A stretch of 64,000 bases of DNA from positions 186,001 to 250,000 of the forward strand of contig PYSS01000025.1 in the NCBI GenBank assembly GCA_003049465.1. The letters run 5' to 3'. Below, in pieces: positions 21,801 through 32,808 of the stretch. The notes under the pieces are model-generated. The model was not told the DNA's origin, ran no database searches, and was given only the letters and a program-made list of their open reading frames with translations. Each line of letters starts with the position of its first letter. Within the stretch, counting starts at the first letter, position 1. The stretch comes from Magnaporthiopsis rhizophila. Its lineage: Eukaryota; Ascomycota; Sordariomycetes; Magnaporthales; Magnaporthaceae. A program made the position numbers and the translations under genes.

Positions 21801-22286
21801 CATACAGCCCGCAAGCCAGCCATACGGGCGTTTACCCCACCTCTGAGGCCCCAACATTTGTGCAGTATACCAAAACCATGCCGCCGAGGGAGGACAGAGC
21901 GAGAGCGAGCGAAGGGAAGAGCCACGAGGACGCGAAGGAAACGGTCGGAGTGCTGCTTACTGGCTTATCAGAAGCACATCTACGGTGCTCAGGTCGAAGT
22001 CGTCAAAGAATGGCAACGCAGCGAGACCATCGTAGGCAGGATGCTGGCCGGCGTCGAGCTGTGGTGGGCAACCGGATTAGCAGCCGTCGCGCGACCAGGC
22101 CGGCGCGAGTTGCAGTATATGGAAAGCACCCACCATGACAGTCTTGCCCTTGTATTGGATGATGTGGCAGGACCTGCCGACCTCGTTGCCGCCTCCGAGG
22201 CAGGTAAAGACCAGCTCGTCCGCGGGATCGACAGGCTCGTCGGGAGCGGCAGTGGCCATGGCCGAGGCTTTCCTTTTGGATGCCAT
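18857..22286 (-). CDS. YSH1: Pre-mRNA 3'-end endonuclease Ysh1/CPSF73, 871 aa
   Basis: Five exons: 22286-22134, 22058-21961, 21414-20289, 20170-19423, 19347-18857. Junctions are GKTVM-LDAGQHPAYDG, LLIS-H-FHIDHAASLPY, NAPVV-ILVHGEVNNM and AVK-RSSSKHSH. Exons 1-3 encode the metallo-beta-lactamase/beta-CASP enzyme: signature HFHIDH at residues 84-89, GDYSREQDRHL, ESTYG, FALGRAQELLLILDEYW and ASPGMLQ. The remainder is the C-terminal domain that contacts other CPF subunits. It cleaves pre-mRNA before polyadenylation in the nucleus. The 546-nt intron 2 (21415-21960) is far longer than its neighbours and splits the codon for the first active-site histidine. Intron 3 has 24 T directly after its GTGAGT. 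Exon 5 opens with five His-Ser repeats. Divergent from TAF4. Confidence 0.96.
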
Positions 22287-23085
22287 CGCTGCGACTATCT
22301 TGCGATTCGCGGCGTGGCGCCACGCAGAATAACCTTGTAGAAGGCGCCCTCGAGGCTCCGATCGAGGTCTACCCTGTGATGTTAGATGCCGTCTCCCTCA
22401 GGCCAAAGCGCGTTCGCGGATGGATTTGTACTGGGCAGAGCACCAAGCAGTTCGCTGATTTTGATTGACGGTTCGGATTTATATGCGCTTCTAGAGCCTG
22501 AACTTGTGCGCCGGCAGTCTATGCCTTCTTTCTTATGGTATCGAGTGGCGGCAGAGGCTGCGATACACTTTCTTTGAATTCCCATCCGAACCCTGGAAGT
22601 AGGAATGCGCCCATTCCTGGGCGCACTGCGCAGGAAAGTTAATAAGTGGGTCCGGCGCGCCGCAATCACGCCCCGTCACTCGCTGCACGTGACGTGGAGC
22701 AGCCTGCGGCTCCGCCAGGCGCCCTTTCGCGAACTTGAGCTTCTTCTCATGCGTTTTTGCTGTTGTGAAAAGGGCGACCAAGCCAACGAACGACGACCAC
22801 GCCTGACGACGCATCGCCCAACAGCGACCGACGCGCCTTCAATCACGACCATCGAGCCCCCAGAATCGAACCTTTTACTGACGGAAGCCTCGAGGACCGC
22901 AGTCAACTGATGGTGGTCTCCAGAGGAGGCTCGTTGTGGCTGCACGGGCAGCTTGCCTGAGATTGGGGTGTGTTTGGAGGAGGAGCGGCCAACGCCATCG
23001 CCCTACCGCCCACGCCGCGATCACCCGCATCGCCTGACAGGGCCCACGCCTGCGCCCACGACTCTTGCAGCCCTTGCCGCCCGAC
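22287..23085. promoter_or_regulatory. Divergent promoter region YSH1/TAF4
   Basis: 799 bases separate the two divergent start codons, so both promoters and leaders must be inside. No conserved box could be assigned by eye. Frames here, such as the 89-aa and 101-aa ones around 22605-22945, overlap on both strands and have no protein features. Confidence 0.5.
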
Positions 23086-25228
23086 ATGGCGCAACCACAG
23101 CACCAGCAGCTGCCGCTGCCTGCCGCGCCGCCACCGCGACCCTATTCTCCCGCCCAGCTGTCGCCCGCGCTACCCAACTCACAGACTCCCTACAGCGGCA
23201 ACCCCCCTCCCAAGCGGCAGCGCACCTCGCCGGGTCCTGGATCGTCGCAGCCAGGCTCGCCATTCGTCGCGTCGCCATCGTATCTGCACAGCCCAGGCGC
23301 CATGGCAACACCACCGCCCATGTCAAACGCGCCCTCACCCGCTCCATACCCCAACCACATCGTTCTCCCGCCCAACAACGTCGCGCAACAGCCCTATGTG
23401 AACGGAAATGCGCACAATAATGGCCTCCCTCTAAACCACTCCATGCAGGCTATTCCGCCTGGTCTGACCATGCCCGGACGCACACCAGGCACGCCGCCCG
23501 TGATGTCGCCCTCCCCGATCCTTCCAGTGCCGTCCCCGGCAGCGACCCCGCTGACGCCAGCGCCGGTCGCTTCCCCCTACGCGACAACAAACGCTACCCT
23601 GGCACCCATGCCGCAGCCTCTAGCGCCCGCAGGCGCCATGGGTCCGCCGTCCAAGCCGGCCGAGCGACCCGTCAAGGAGGTGCAGTACGATGTCGACGAC
23701 TCGCTCGCGGGGACTGGTATCGATCTTAGGGAGGAGGAGCAGTTTATGGCGCAGTTCTATGCGGGTAGCACGAGGACCGAGGCCAGGACCGGTTTCCCTG
23801 CAAACATGCCCGGAGGCGCTGCGTCCATGTACGGTGCCGGACTTGCCAACCAGCCAGCCCAGGCAATCTCGCAGGACCAGACACAGTTCGAAGTCGAGCA
23901 GGCCAAGGCGGCATGGCAGGATGCCGCTGGCAAACTTGCTGCTGTCCGCACCCACGAGGTCCGGAATCCGTTCAGCAAAGTTGCCGTCCTCCACAGGCGG
24001 GCACAGCAGATTGCCAAGGAGTACGGCCTCGGCTTGGTCTTAGACCCCAAAAACAATCAAGGCATGGGCAAGATGAAGCTGGATACTGAATTCCCGGAGC
24101 CCTCGGTAGAGGTCACCACCAAGGTCGTGGGCCCAGATGTGGTGGTGTCCACCACCAAGTCCTTCCTGCCTGTCGAATCGTTCTTGGCCGAGCAGATCGG
24201 GCTGTTATCCATCGCGACAAAACACCGGCTTAGGCAGCTGATCGAGGACGCGGACAGGGTAGCACGCACGCGACAGCAAACGTCTCATGGCGTGGCGCCA
24301 CCTGAGTGGGTAGACGTGGCGGTGCCGATAAAGACGGTGGACGCCAGCCTGGCTCTTGAGACGAGCAGTCCGACGCCGGGGGGCGAGAACGAAGCTGACC
24401 CTGGCGCCAACCCACGTAAGCGTAAGTGCTTGTTGCCACATTCCCATTTATGCAAGCCACCTTTAACACGGATATTCAGGCTCGTTGGACGCGAGTGAAT
24501 CGGACCCAACAGCAGCATCGATAGGTGGCAAACCAGCAACTGCGGTGAGCGGTCCAGGGGCCGGCTTCAACTTGAGCGCCGCGCTGCGTGAGACCAGCAA
24601 GTCAGAGCGAGATTCGGAGGAGGCCAGACTCAGGAAACGCCAAAAGCGCGCCGAAGATGAGGAGCGCAAGAAAAAGGGCGGTGACGCAGCGACATCGACG
24701 GCCGGCTCAAGAGCAGGTTCGGTGGCTCCAGGGACGCCAGGCGGGGTCGATCCGGATGCGCCGCCGCCCATCAAAGCGCCGACGAAGAAGGAGCTCAAGG
24801 CAAAGGCAGCCGCGGCGCAGAAGTCGCTTGACTCGATGAACACGGCGACGGCGAACTCGACGACTCAGCACTTCCTCGATTCCCTATCGCGCAAGAAGAA
24901 GGGCAAGCGCACTTACAGCTGGATGGGCGGCGGGGGTGGAGGCACGGGCAGCGGGGCCTCAACGCCGCGCGGCCCCCCAGGCACCCCCGGCACCCCTGGC
25001 GCCCTGGCGGTTGGGGCGGCAGCGGCGCTGGGGCGCAACAAGGTGCCCGAGGTGACGGCCCTTACCCAGGACGGCAGGTACAGGCACGGCGATTTCAGGG
25101 AGAACGGCGAGAAGGGCAAAAACATCCAGCTCCGGGACTGGATCCAAGTCCTTGAGAGGGAGCAGCACCTCGAGTTCCGGGCCCTACAAAAGGCGTACCT
25201 CATGCTCGACTCCTCGGCGCCGAAGTAG
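23086..25228 (+). CDS. TAF4: TFIID subunit 4 (TAF4), 694 aa
   Basis: Two exons, 23086-24421 and 24480-25228, with a 58-nt intron. The first 220 residues are Pro/Ser/Ala-rich and disordered. The TAF4 region follows: HEVRNPFSKVAVLHRRAQQI at about 288-310, then a histone-fold-like segment SFLAEQIGLLSIATKHRLRQ (about 363-400), a basic linker and the conserved C-terminal GKNIQLRDWIQVLEREQHLE before the end. TAF4 pairs with TAF12 by histone fold and scaffolds TFIID at RNA polymerase II promoters. Two donors six bases apart (GTAAGC at 24416, GTAAGT at 24422) are both in frame and differ by Lys-Arg. I used the second as the closer match to consensus. The upstream frame starts at a TTG, so ATG 23086 was chosen. 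Confidence 0.92.
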
Positions 25229-27017
25229 TACCGGACACGCCGTAGGAGCAGTCAACCATAACTAGGTAGCAGCACACGTTTTCTTCTCGCTTGTGCTGCC
25301 GCCGACTTTGGTGGGACATGGCATGTTGGGTTTTTGCCGCTTACACATCTCCCCAATCGAGTCTTATCATTGGAAACACAAACGGACGGGTACACAGGGA
25401 ACACACCATAATCGTTGTCCGTCAGCTCTCTCTGATCATGAGAGTACATTCCCACCATTTTTTCATTCCATTTAGCTCCACTGGAGAGGTCACGACCGCC
25501 GTAGCGCGCTTTGTTGGCTTGGTATCAGACAGGAGAAATCAAACCGGATCCCGCATCAACATGGATCAGATGGTCGCGCAAAAACATGAAGGGGACAAAA
25601 AGAAAAAAAAAAAAAAAATAGGCAAAACTCGATAAGCCAGGCGTTACATACGGAAGGTTGGGCGACGGCGTCTCTCAGCATTGGTTTAAAGGAGGAGTTT
25701 TTTGTGTTTAGAAGAACGATTACCCGTTTACAGGCTCTTCCATTCTTTGTTTTTTTTTTTACTTCCTCCACTTCCTTACCCTTCACCACTCTTAATAACT
25801 TTGGTTGCCTACCGCTTCCCTCCTTTTTTTTTTCTATGTTAAGGCAAGGGATACGGCAAACCGCATGGTTGGACTGATGGGTTGGTTTTCCGTCTTTTGC
25901 GCGGTTTCGCTCTTCTCTATTTGACAAATACCATCACTCCGGAAATGCTCGGAAATTCTCGGCAGCCCCAGGGTGTGTGCATAAGGCACGGAGAGACGGG
26001 AGGTCGCTGGGCTGTTGGCAGGTCGCTGGGCTGTTGGTAATGCGGGGCAAGGAGGCGGCTGGATGTGTGCGGTGGGAAAATGGATCAGCGAACCACAAAT
26101 TATTGAAATGAAAACGGGTCGGCGGACTATGATGTGACAGGTCTTGATGGTTCTACACGCGAGGACGACCGTCCAGTGCATGCTTGTGCCGGAAGCCGAT
26201 GCCGAGGTCTCGCCTTCGTAAACACGAACACGTGCGGAGGCAGCTTTTGAGGAGTCCCCAGTTGAGGAAATGCCTGATATGTGCGTTTGGGAGTTTTGCT
26301 GAACGGACATTCTTCTTATATGAATGGGCTGTTTTGAGGGCCTGTACCGCAGATGCAACCGGCAAATCAGCAGATAAACCCCGAACATGCACGGCAGCAG
26401 CTATAGCAGTGATAGCATGGTCACCTCAGTTCCCACCGCCCAAACCGCAAGGATAGAACTCGAGGGTTTATCCACGCCTCCCATTGTCTGGGCTACGTCT
26501 GCGGACCGGCTTGATGACGGGGCGATGGGAGAGAGGCCACTGGGGACTGTGCCAGGGCCCATTATGCTTCCAGGTTGCTTCGAGCCATTTAACACATCAT
26601 CCTCTGCTAATTGTCCAGCCCAACGCGCGCACTCGTCACCCATCGGTGTGCCCTTTCGTCTTCATATCGGACACCACCACCACGTCAACACCCCCCTAGC
26701 GGGCACCAAGACCCTGCCGGTGCGTAACAGTGGCACCGTCACCACCACCAATTTCGTAGAGCGAGCCAAGGCCCCAAGGTTGAGCGCTTGACCAAGCAGC
26801 CACGCAAAAACTCCGGCGGGCGTAGGCGTAAAGGTATCATGGACAGGTGCTCCCGCCGCAGAATCCATCCAAGTGACCATGCAGCAGCTCCTGAGAACGG
26901 CCGCTTTCGGTATTCGCTCTTCTTTATGTTTTAGAATGTTACTGTTTTCTGTTTTCCGCTCTCTGTCTCCCGCTATCTGCTCCCTAAAAGCTCTTCCTTG
27001 TTTTTCATCTGTTCTTT

Positions 27018-27048
<31 letters not shown>

Positions 27049-27276
27049 CATTTGAATTTCACAATCGGCAAAGTAACTGCGTACATTGGATACACTACAT
27101 TGAGACACTCGGAATAGTTGAGGAAAGTGAACTAGATAGCTAGATTCATACCTAGATTGGGCCTACAAGCCTACGATGACCTGCTTACCTACCAGGTCGC
27201 CGCAACCTCCTCCTGCTCTTGATTCCATCGACTACAATAGCGCGATGATGCATCAGAACCCCTATATCGGCTACTC
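25229..27276. other. Gene-free spacer, 2 kb
   Basis: This lies between convergent genes. It contains an A-rich run near 25600-25618, a T27 run at 27021-27047 and a 19-base tandem duplication at 26001-26037. The 184-aa minus-strand frame at 25834-26388 is Ser/Thr/Pro-rich with no domain and was rejected. No RNA gene recognised. Confidence 0.45.
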
Positions 27277-28317
27277 CTATTCCCCGTCGTCCGCTGCGTC
27301 CTTTCTCTTCCCCTTCCACTTCCGATATCCGGCCGTTGCCTCGGGAAAACCAAGCCTCTCGAGCGCTTCGTCGAGGCGGCTCGCATAGTCCCCGCTGCCC
27401 GTCCTCTGGTAGGCGACCGAAACCTGGCACTTAGTCCTGATCCACTCCCTCGGGACGTAGCCGGCGTTTTCCCAGTCGATGAATCCGAGCACCCTGTTTT
27501 CCTCGTCCACCATAACGTTGCCGCCGTGCAGATCGTTGTGGGCAAAGACCAGAGTCGAACAGTCCATGCCCATCGCCTCGCAGGTCTTGCGTTGGGACTC
27601 GGGGGTGCAAGCGATCCTTCGCTCATGCGGCCGCAGAAAGGGATCGGGCGCCTGGCCGTTGTCAACGCCCATAGGGCCGCTCTTCCGGCGGCCACTGATT
27701 TTGAATTGTTCGGCGAGGTCCCGGCAGACGTTGGCGATTGCCTGGACGCTGGCCTCTTCCTCTGCCTCTGTCATGCCGGGCCACGCCGACAGGAGCGTTC
27801 TATATGGTAGCCTCTCGGTGAACATGTAGCTCCACCCGTCGAACTCGTACTGCTTGATGAGGCGGGGGATGCAGACGCCAGTTCTGCCAGTCACGTTCTC
27901 CTGCTCAAGCCACTTCAGGGTGGCGTGCTCAGGGGTTGGGTTGACGAACTTGTTGGGCCGAGCAACTGTAACCTTGAAGATTGCGCCACCAATCCAGAAT
28001 ATAACGCGTGTGTTGGGCCCGTCATTGATCTCAAGGATCTTGGTGAACTTGCTCGGGCGCAAAGGCTCGGAGCGGGGTGGGGTTTCTGGTGCGTTATCGA
28101 GGGTGTAGTAGCCCTTTGACCCATACCAGTCTGGCCAGTTAAATTTGTTATCCGGCCACCATGGAACGCCAGGGTCCGGGGCCTTACCGTGTACACGAGT
28201 GTGGTGCTTGATAAGGATGCGGCCCGCTACGATCCAGGTGTGGTCATTGACCTCCCGGATGCAGTTGCCGATTCCAGACTCCCCTGCATCCTCGGTCAGC
28301 AACTCTTTACGGGGCAT
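27277..28317 (-). CDS. Aminoglycoside-phosphotransferase-fold kinase-like protein, 346 aa
   Basis: Single exon. The Brenner motif HNDLHGGNVMV places the catalytic aspartate at about residue 262, and GFIDWENAGYVP gives the metal-binding aspartate at about 281. Upstream, RVIFWIGGAIFKVTVARP resembles the N-lobe strand with the ATP-positioning lysine. HATLKWLEQE, GVCIPRLIKQYEFDGWSYMFTERLPYRTLLSAWPGM and VCRDLAEQF follow the fungal APH/choline-kinase pattern. Such proteins are expanded in filamentous fungi and their substrates are mostly unknown, so no antibiotic or choline substrate can be claimed. Family length is normal and the key residues are present, so it is probably active. It has no linked biosynthetic genes. 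Confidence 0.9.
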   Translation of the reverse strand: MPRKELLTEDAGESGIGNCIREVNDHTWIVAGRILIKHHTRVHGKAPDPGVPWWPDNKFNWPDWYGSKGYYTLDNAPETPPRSEPLRPSKFTKILEINDGPNTRVIFWIGGAIFKVTVARPNKFVNPTPEHATLKWLEQENVTGRTGVCIPRLIKQYEFDGWSYMFTERLPYRTLLSAWPGMTEAEEEASVQAIANVCRDLAEQFKISGRRKSGPMGVDNGQAPDPFLRPHERRIACTPESQRKTCEAMGMDCSTLVFAHNDLHGGNVMVDEENRVLGFIDWENAGYVPREWIRTKCQVSVAYQRTGSGDYASRLDEALERLGFPEATAGYRKWKGKRKDAADDGE

Positions 28318-31300
28318 GGATGTTATGGGGGTGGGGTCTACCCTGTCCTGCTGATCTCGTCCTGCTGATCAAATGGAGATCACGCACCTAGGCTCGTTGA
28401 GGCAGATTTCCGGCTAGTCGAGAGCTCACGGGCTAACCTGGGGTTGGAGTATGGGAGTATGGGGTCGAACAGGGACAAACGATGACGACGGCAGTGTTTC
28501 TAATTATATTTGGTGCTGAACACCCGCGGGTCCTGCTAGTAAGGGGCCAACAAAGGATGAAATACGGCACGCAGTAGTACAATGACGAAGTCCTTGTTAA
28601 GGGCAGCGGCAAAGGACTTGTGTCGTCCTAGGTATTCTAGCCCTTTATTTGACATTTTCCGAGGGTCGAGCCGCTCCACCTTGCGGAAGCCGCACATGAT
28701 GCCGCTGAAGACAAGTGAGTTCAGATCTAGCTGGGGAACCCCAAGCTCTTCGTCTGCGCAACTCCCTTGGAATCTCCAACTGGTAAGACGTGAGACTGAA
28801 TGCTCTCTCAAAGCTGGAGGCGGCAGGCCCGCCAAAGATGAAAAAACAAGGAGGATCCCTTCGTTGATCATTTGATGATGCTAATGATAACTGCTATGCT
28901 GAATAACAACGGCGTTGCAGGTATGCATATGGTCGACGTCGTTGGAGTTGCGCACAGAGGGTCGGCTTGGTCTGTGGCTTGATCGGTGGCTTGATCGATG
29001 GAATGGCTTGACTGGTGGGGCGACCAGATGCTTCACGCGCCACAATTGGCCGACACTAACCGCCCGCCCGACATGTTTCACACCACTGAGGCGGTGCTTG
29101 TATTCTGGAGATGCCTTGTATGCCCGCTCCCGGCAGCTATCCCGGCAGCTGTCCCATCCCATGCCATGGGCACCGTGTCGACGCTGGTTCAAAGAATCCG
29201 ACTCCCGCCCGAGGATGCCGCATTTCCGTTCTTTTGTTCCTTGGCCATCCCTGTTACCATCCATGTAATAAGAGAATTAATATTCATCTATCCAACCATC
29301 AAAGCCACAGGTTCCAGCCCGTCCGGACTTTACAAGGCTATTGTCTACCTACCTGCCTGTGCTTACATACGTTGGCACCTGCTCATATACTCGAACAAGC
29401 CCGCTGCGGGCCAAAACCATGCCCGAAAGCCCGTGTGACTGCTCCGCACTCAATGACCGATATATGAGGGGATGTGCGGGCACTTCATGCTGGATCTACG
29501 AACATGTGCCGGTGTTTCTTGACAGGTTTGTCATCTCTCAGTCATGATGGGCGCCCTAGACACGACTCTACTATAGGCACACCAGATACGACCAACCTTC
29601 TGTGCTCATTCGAGGGACGACATACATGGTGCACATGAGCTGCAGCGTATATAACACACCATTCCGGTTGTGTACCTTTCACCCCGCTCGGTGTCGGTGA
29701 CCTGAGCGAACCCGCATACATATGCCTAAAAGTGGCGATGGAGAGAAACCGGTACCCTGCCGTCTCGGCCAATGACGTTCTCCCCGGTATAGTATCCCGT
29801 GCATGGCAGCTAGGTACCTGGCAGGTAGGTATCTAGGTGTTATTTACCCCGCCTATGTCAACCCGCTCTTTTTTCTATTTTTTTATTTTTAGAACCAAGA
29901 GCAGGTCACATCAAGACATCATGTCGAGCCCGCATCCGTCATGTCCGGCCGCCACGCATTTTCGCCACTTGTCACCCACCCCTGCCGCCTTCCTGCCCCT
30001 CCTCGTACCGGGATTGTTTGGGGGAAGAGAGTTTATTTTCCCCTCCTCCACGAGGCTTCCCTCCGCCTTGTCTTACTACGTATTGGCTCAAAAGTTTTTG
30101 CCCTTTTGTTCGGTTTTAACGCAGCCCATCGGCTGTCGCGGCTCCGTCCTTGCCACCGCCTAGCGGTCGATCAAACCATGGCGGGGGAGATATCAGGTAT
30201 TCGTCAACGTCCACGCCCAATGTTCGCATGCGTGATAACTCCCACGAGTGGTTGCCGAGTGGCCTGTGAGCAACGGCTGGCGTTTAAATTGAGGGGTTGT
30301 ATATTAGCTTTTGTTCTCTTTCTTGTTTAGACCGCATGTACTTACTGAACTCGGTAGGGACGCGTGGGTGGCGGCTAGTACACCGTCTGGTTGGCGAAGG
30401 GAGAGATGATATAAAAGCCAGGTGTGTCTCCCGTCTCGTTGGGCAAGATGGATGCTCGGTAGACCAATTCACATTCTCATTTGTCTTGCCAGAGCTCCAG
30501 TCTCACTATCGCAAGAGTTGTTCTTTTTCGATTTGCAGCACTACATCAAGCTGTGCCCGCCGGCCAACCTATGGTGCCGTATCAAATCGCAACAAGCATC
30601 CTCTAGAGACTGTTCCCAGCAACCGCTATCTCTGTATGCCAACCTGACGACGCCCTCCTGCTGTACCACCTTCTATTCTTACACCTCAAGGATGCATGTG
30701 GCTGACCCAAGTGTAATAGCAGAACCGGGCAGAGCCATGGCGAACTGCGGAGCCTTTCTGTCTCAGGGCAGGAAGCCTTACCCCAAGCCTCAGCCAAGCC
30801 CGCCGCTGCCGCACCCGCCGCGTCCGGAGCAATCCTCTTAAGTCGTAATCCCCTCTCTTCCCGTTGACGGGGAGAAAGTGCGGGGAATCTATGGCTCTCG
30901 CTCCGGATCTGCAACGGGCCGGCCCGTTCAACGTCATGCCGGCATGACGACTTTCAAGGAGCTCCGCTGGCGGTTGGACTGCGATGACTTTGAGTTTTAT
31001 GTTCTATTTCTGTCTTTTTCTTTGATATGCTCCTGCTTTCCTCCCTCGCTTTTCGAAACTGACCTGTCCGTTTCTGTTCATAAGGAGTGACACTCAGAAA
31101 CCCACCCCCGCTCATGTGTATAATATCATTGATCAGGCATCTGAATTTAGGCATTTCCGCTCACGCCGTCGTCCCGCAGGCGACACTCAGATCTCGAACA
31201 GTGACCTTTCAGTAATGACTCCAGGGGTGCCGATGGGGCTGCTCCTGCCTCGACGTGGAGATGGCTGCAAAATGCATGAGCGCCTGGTGTACACTGACTC

Positions 31301-32808
31301 TACCCTACCTTAACTATAGGTAGCTGCTGCTTTTGGCAGATGGGCACGTTCGAACCAGGCCCACCTTCTTTCAGAGGGATTGAAGGGACGTGGAGCCCGC
31401 AGTGCCTTTGCCTTAACTTATATCACAGAGATCGTAGAGGCCGCCGTCGCCTTTGCAATGGGTGCTTCCTTCCCGATCCGCAATTTAAGTGGATCCAGAC
31501 ACCTGCCTGGCGTGCTCTGCTGCAGTTGATGGACAGCCGTCAGGAGAGGAACGAACAAAAACCTCCAAGCCCACAAAGCTTGGGCAGTCTCCCCCCTGGA
31601 CGAACAGCAGGATCTTTCGCCCAGAGTCCCTGCCGTGTGGACCAAAGAAGCCTCGGGTAGCTCAGACCTCAGCTCCTACCTCAGCTCTCATCCATATCAC
31701 CTGCCCCTCCTACTTGTATTGTTACTGCCTCCTTCATCTCAGTCATCTCTCCCAGCCGAGCTGTCGCCTTCCAGGGCCCTTTAAGGCTCCTTCCTCCACC
31801 TCCTCGATTCGAACCCAGCAAGTCCACAGGTAGGCAGGCACCCAGCCCGCGTCCGCTCCTACCCACCCTTTTGGGCCTTGGTCTCGCATGCCCTTACATC
31901 TTCCCATCAGGTGCTAGAAGCGGCCTCATCCAAAAAAAAAATCCCATTCACTCCGCCACCAAATCTTTGTCTTTCTTTTTTCCCCAACACTCTTTGTATT
32001 TTGGAGCGACAGCAAGTCGCAGAAACCCGTCTGACTGACCTCTCGCCTGACGACAGCCTCGACCTGTTTTGCCAGACGGCGGCCGACGATTTTTAGTTGG
32101 ATTTTTGGAGGTAAGAGACATCTGATTGCAATCTGAAGCACGCGCCCGACCTAGCACTCGAGCCTCGCGTCCTTATCCACTGATGCCATCCACACACCGC
32201 CTGTCTGCCACCTCCCATCCCAATCATCTTTCCATCACCAACGTCCGACATCTCTGTATTTTCTTGGAGTCTTGGGACTCGTGTTTTTTATCCCAATATC
32301 GAGTTCACATCCCTACCTTTTTGTTGCTCTCCGTGTATCCACTCTCTTTCTTCCCCGTCCCAGCCCTTCCATATCATCAACACCATCATCTGATTTTCCG
32401 AACATGACGCTTTTAGCCCGCAAAAAAGGCAAGAAGCTTCTCGCCCAGCTTTTTGAGCTCCAGAAGGATGACGTTGATATCACCATCCCTACCTTCATCT
32501 CCATCAAGTTCTACCTCAAGGACAAGCCGCGCTGCAATAACGTCCAGGTCTCGCCAAGTGGCGACGGGTCCAGCCTGGGCATCATCGATCGCGCTCACCT
32601 GCCTAGATTTATCCTTTCCCAACTCGAAGCGCAGGGAGTTGCTGACGAAGAGACGGAGGCTGTGCAACTGCACCCAGTGCTCTCCTTCATTCTTCTGTCA
32701 CTTCCGGCTCGGCCTGTAAAAAAGACTGCCTGCTTCCCGACACTGTTCTGCTGGCACTGCTGCCGCACCCGCCGGACCCGCCTTCTTTTTGGCTACCTCG
32801 ACGTCGAT
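28318..32808. other. Long spacer, 4.5 kb, including leader of the 32809 gene
   Basis: Frames in this region are short and overlap on both strands. The minus-strand 111-aa frame at 28536-28871 is the least implausible but has no family. The last 1.2 kb is CT-rich and probably a long leader. A frame open from 32272, with an in-frame ATG at 32404, runs without a stop into the gene at 32809, so a longer N-terminus or a 5'-UTR exon is possible. Confidence 0.4.

Noticed and set aside
26001..26037. 19-base tandem duplication
   Set aside because: Only two copies in non-coding DNA; reads as ordinary slippage.
25834..26388. 184-aa minus-strand frame
   Set aside because: Ser/Thr/Pro-rich, overlaps other frames, no domain or splicing evidence.
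28536..28871. 111-aa minus-strand frame
   Set aside because: Some ordered-looking sequence but no family or intron context; kept only as a note in the spacer.
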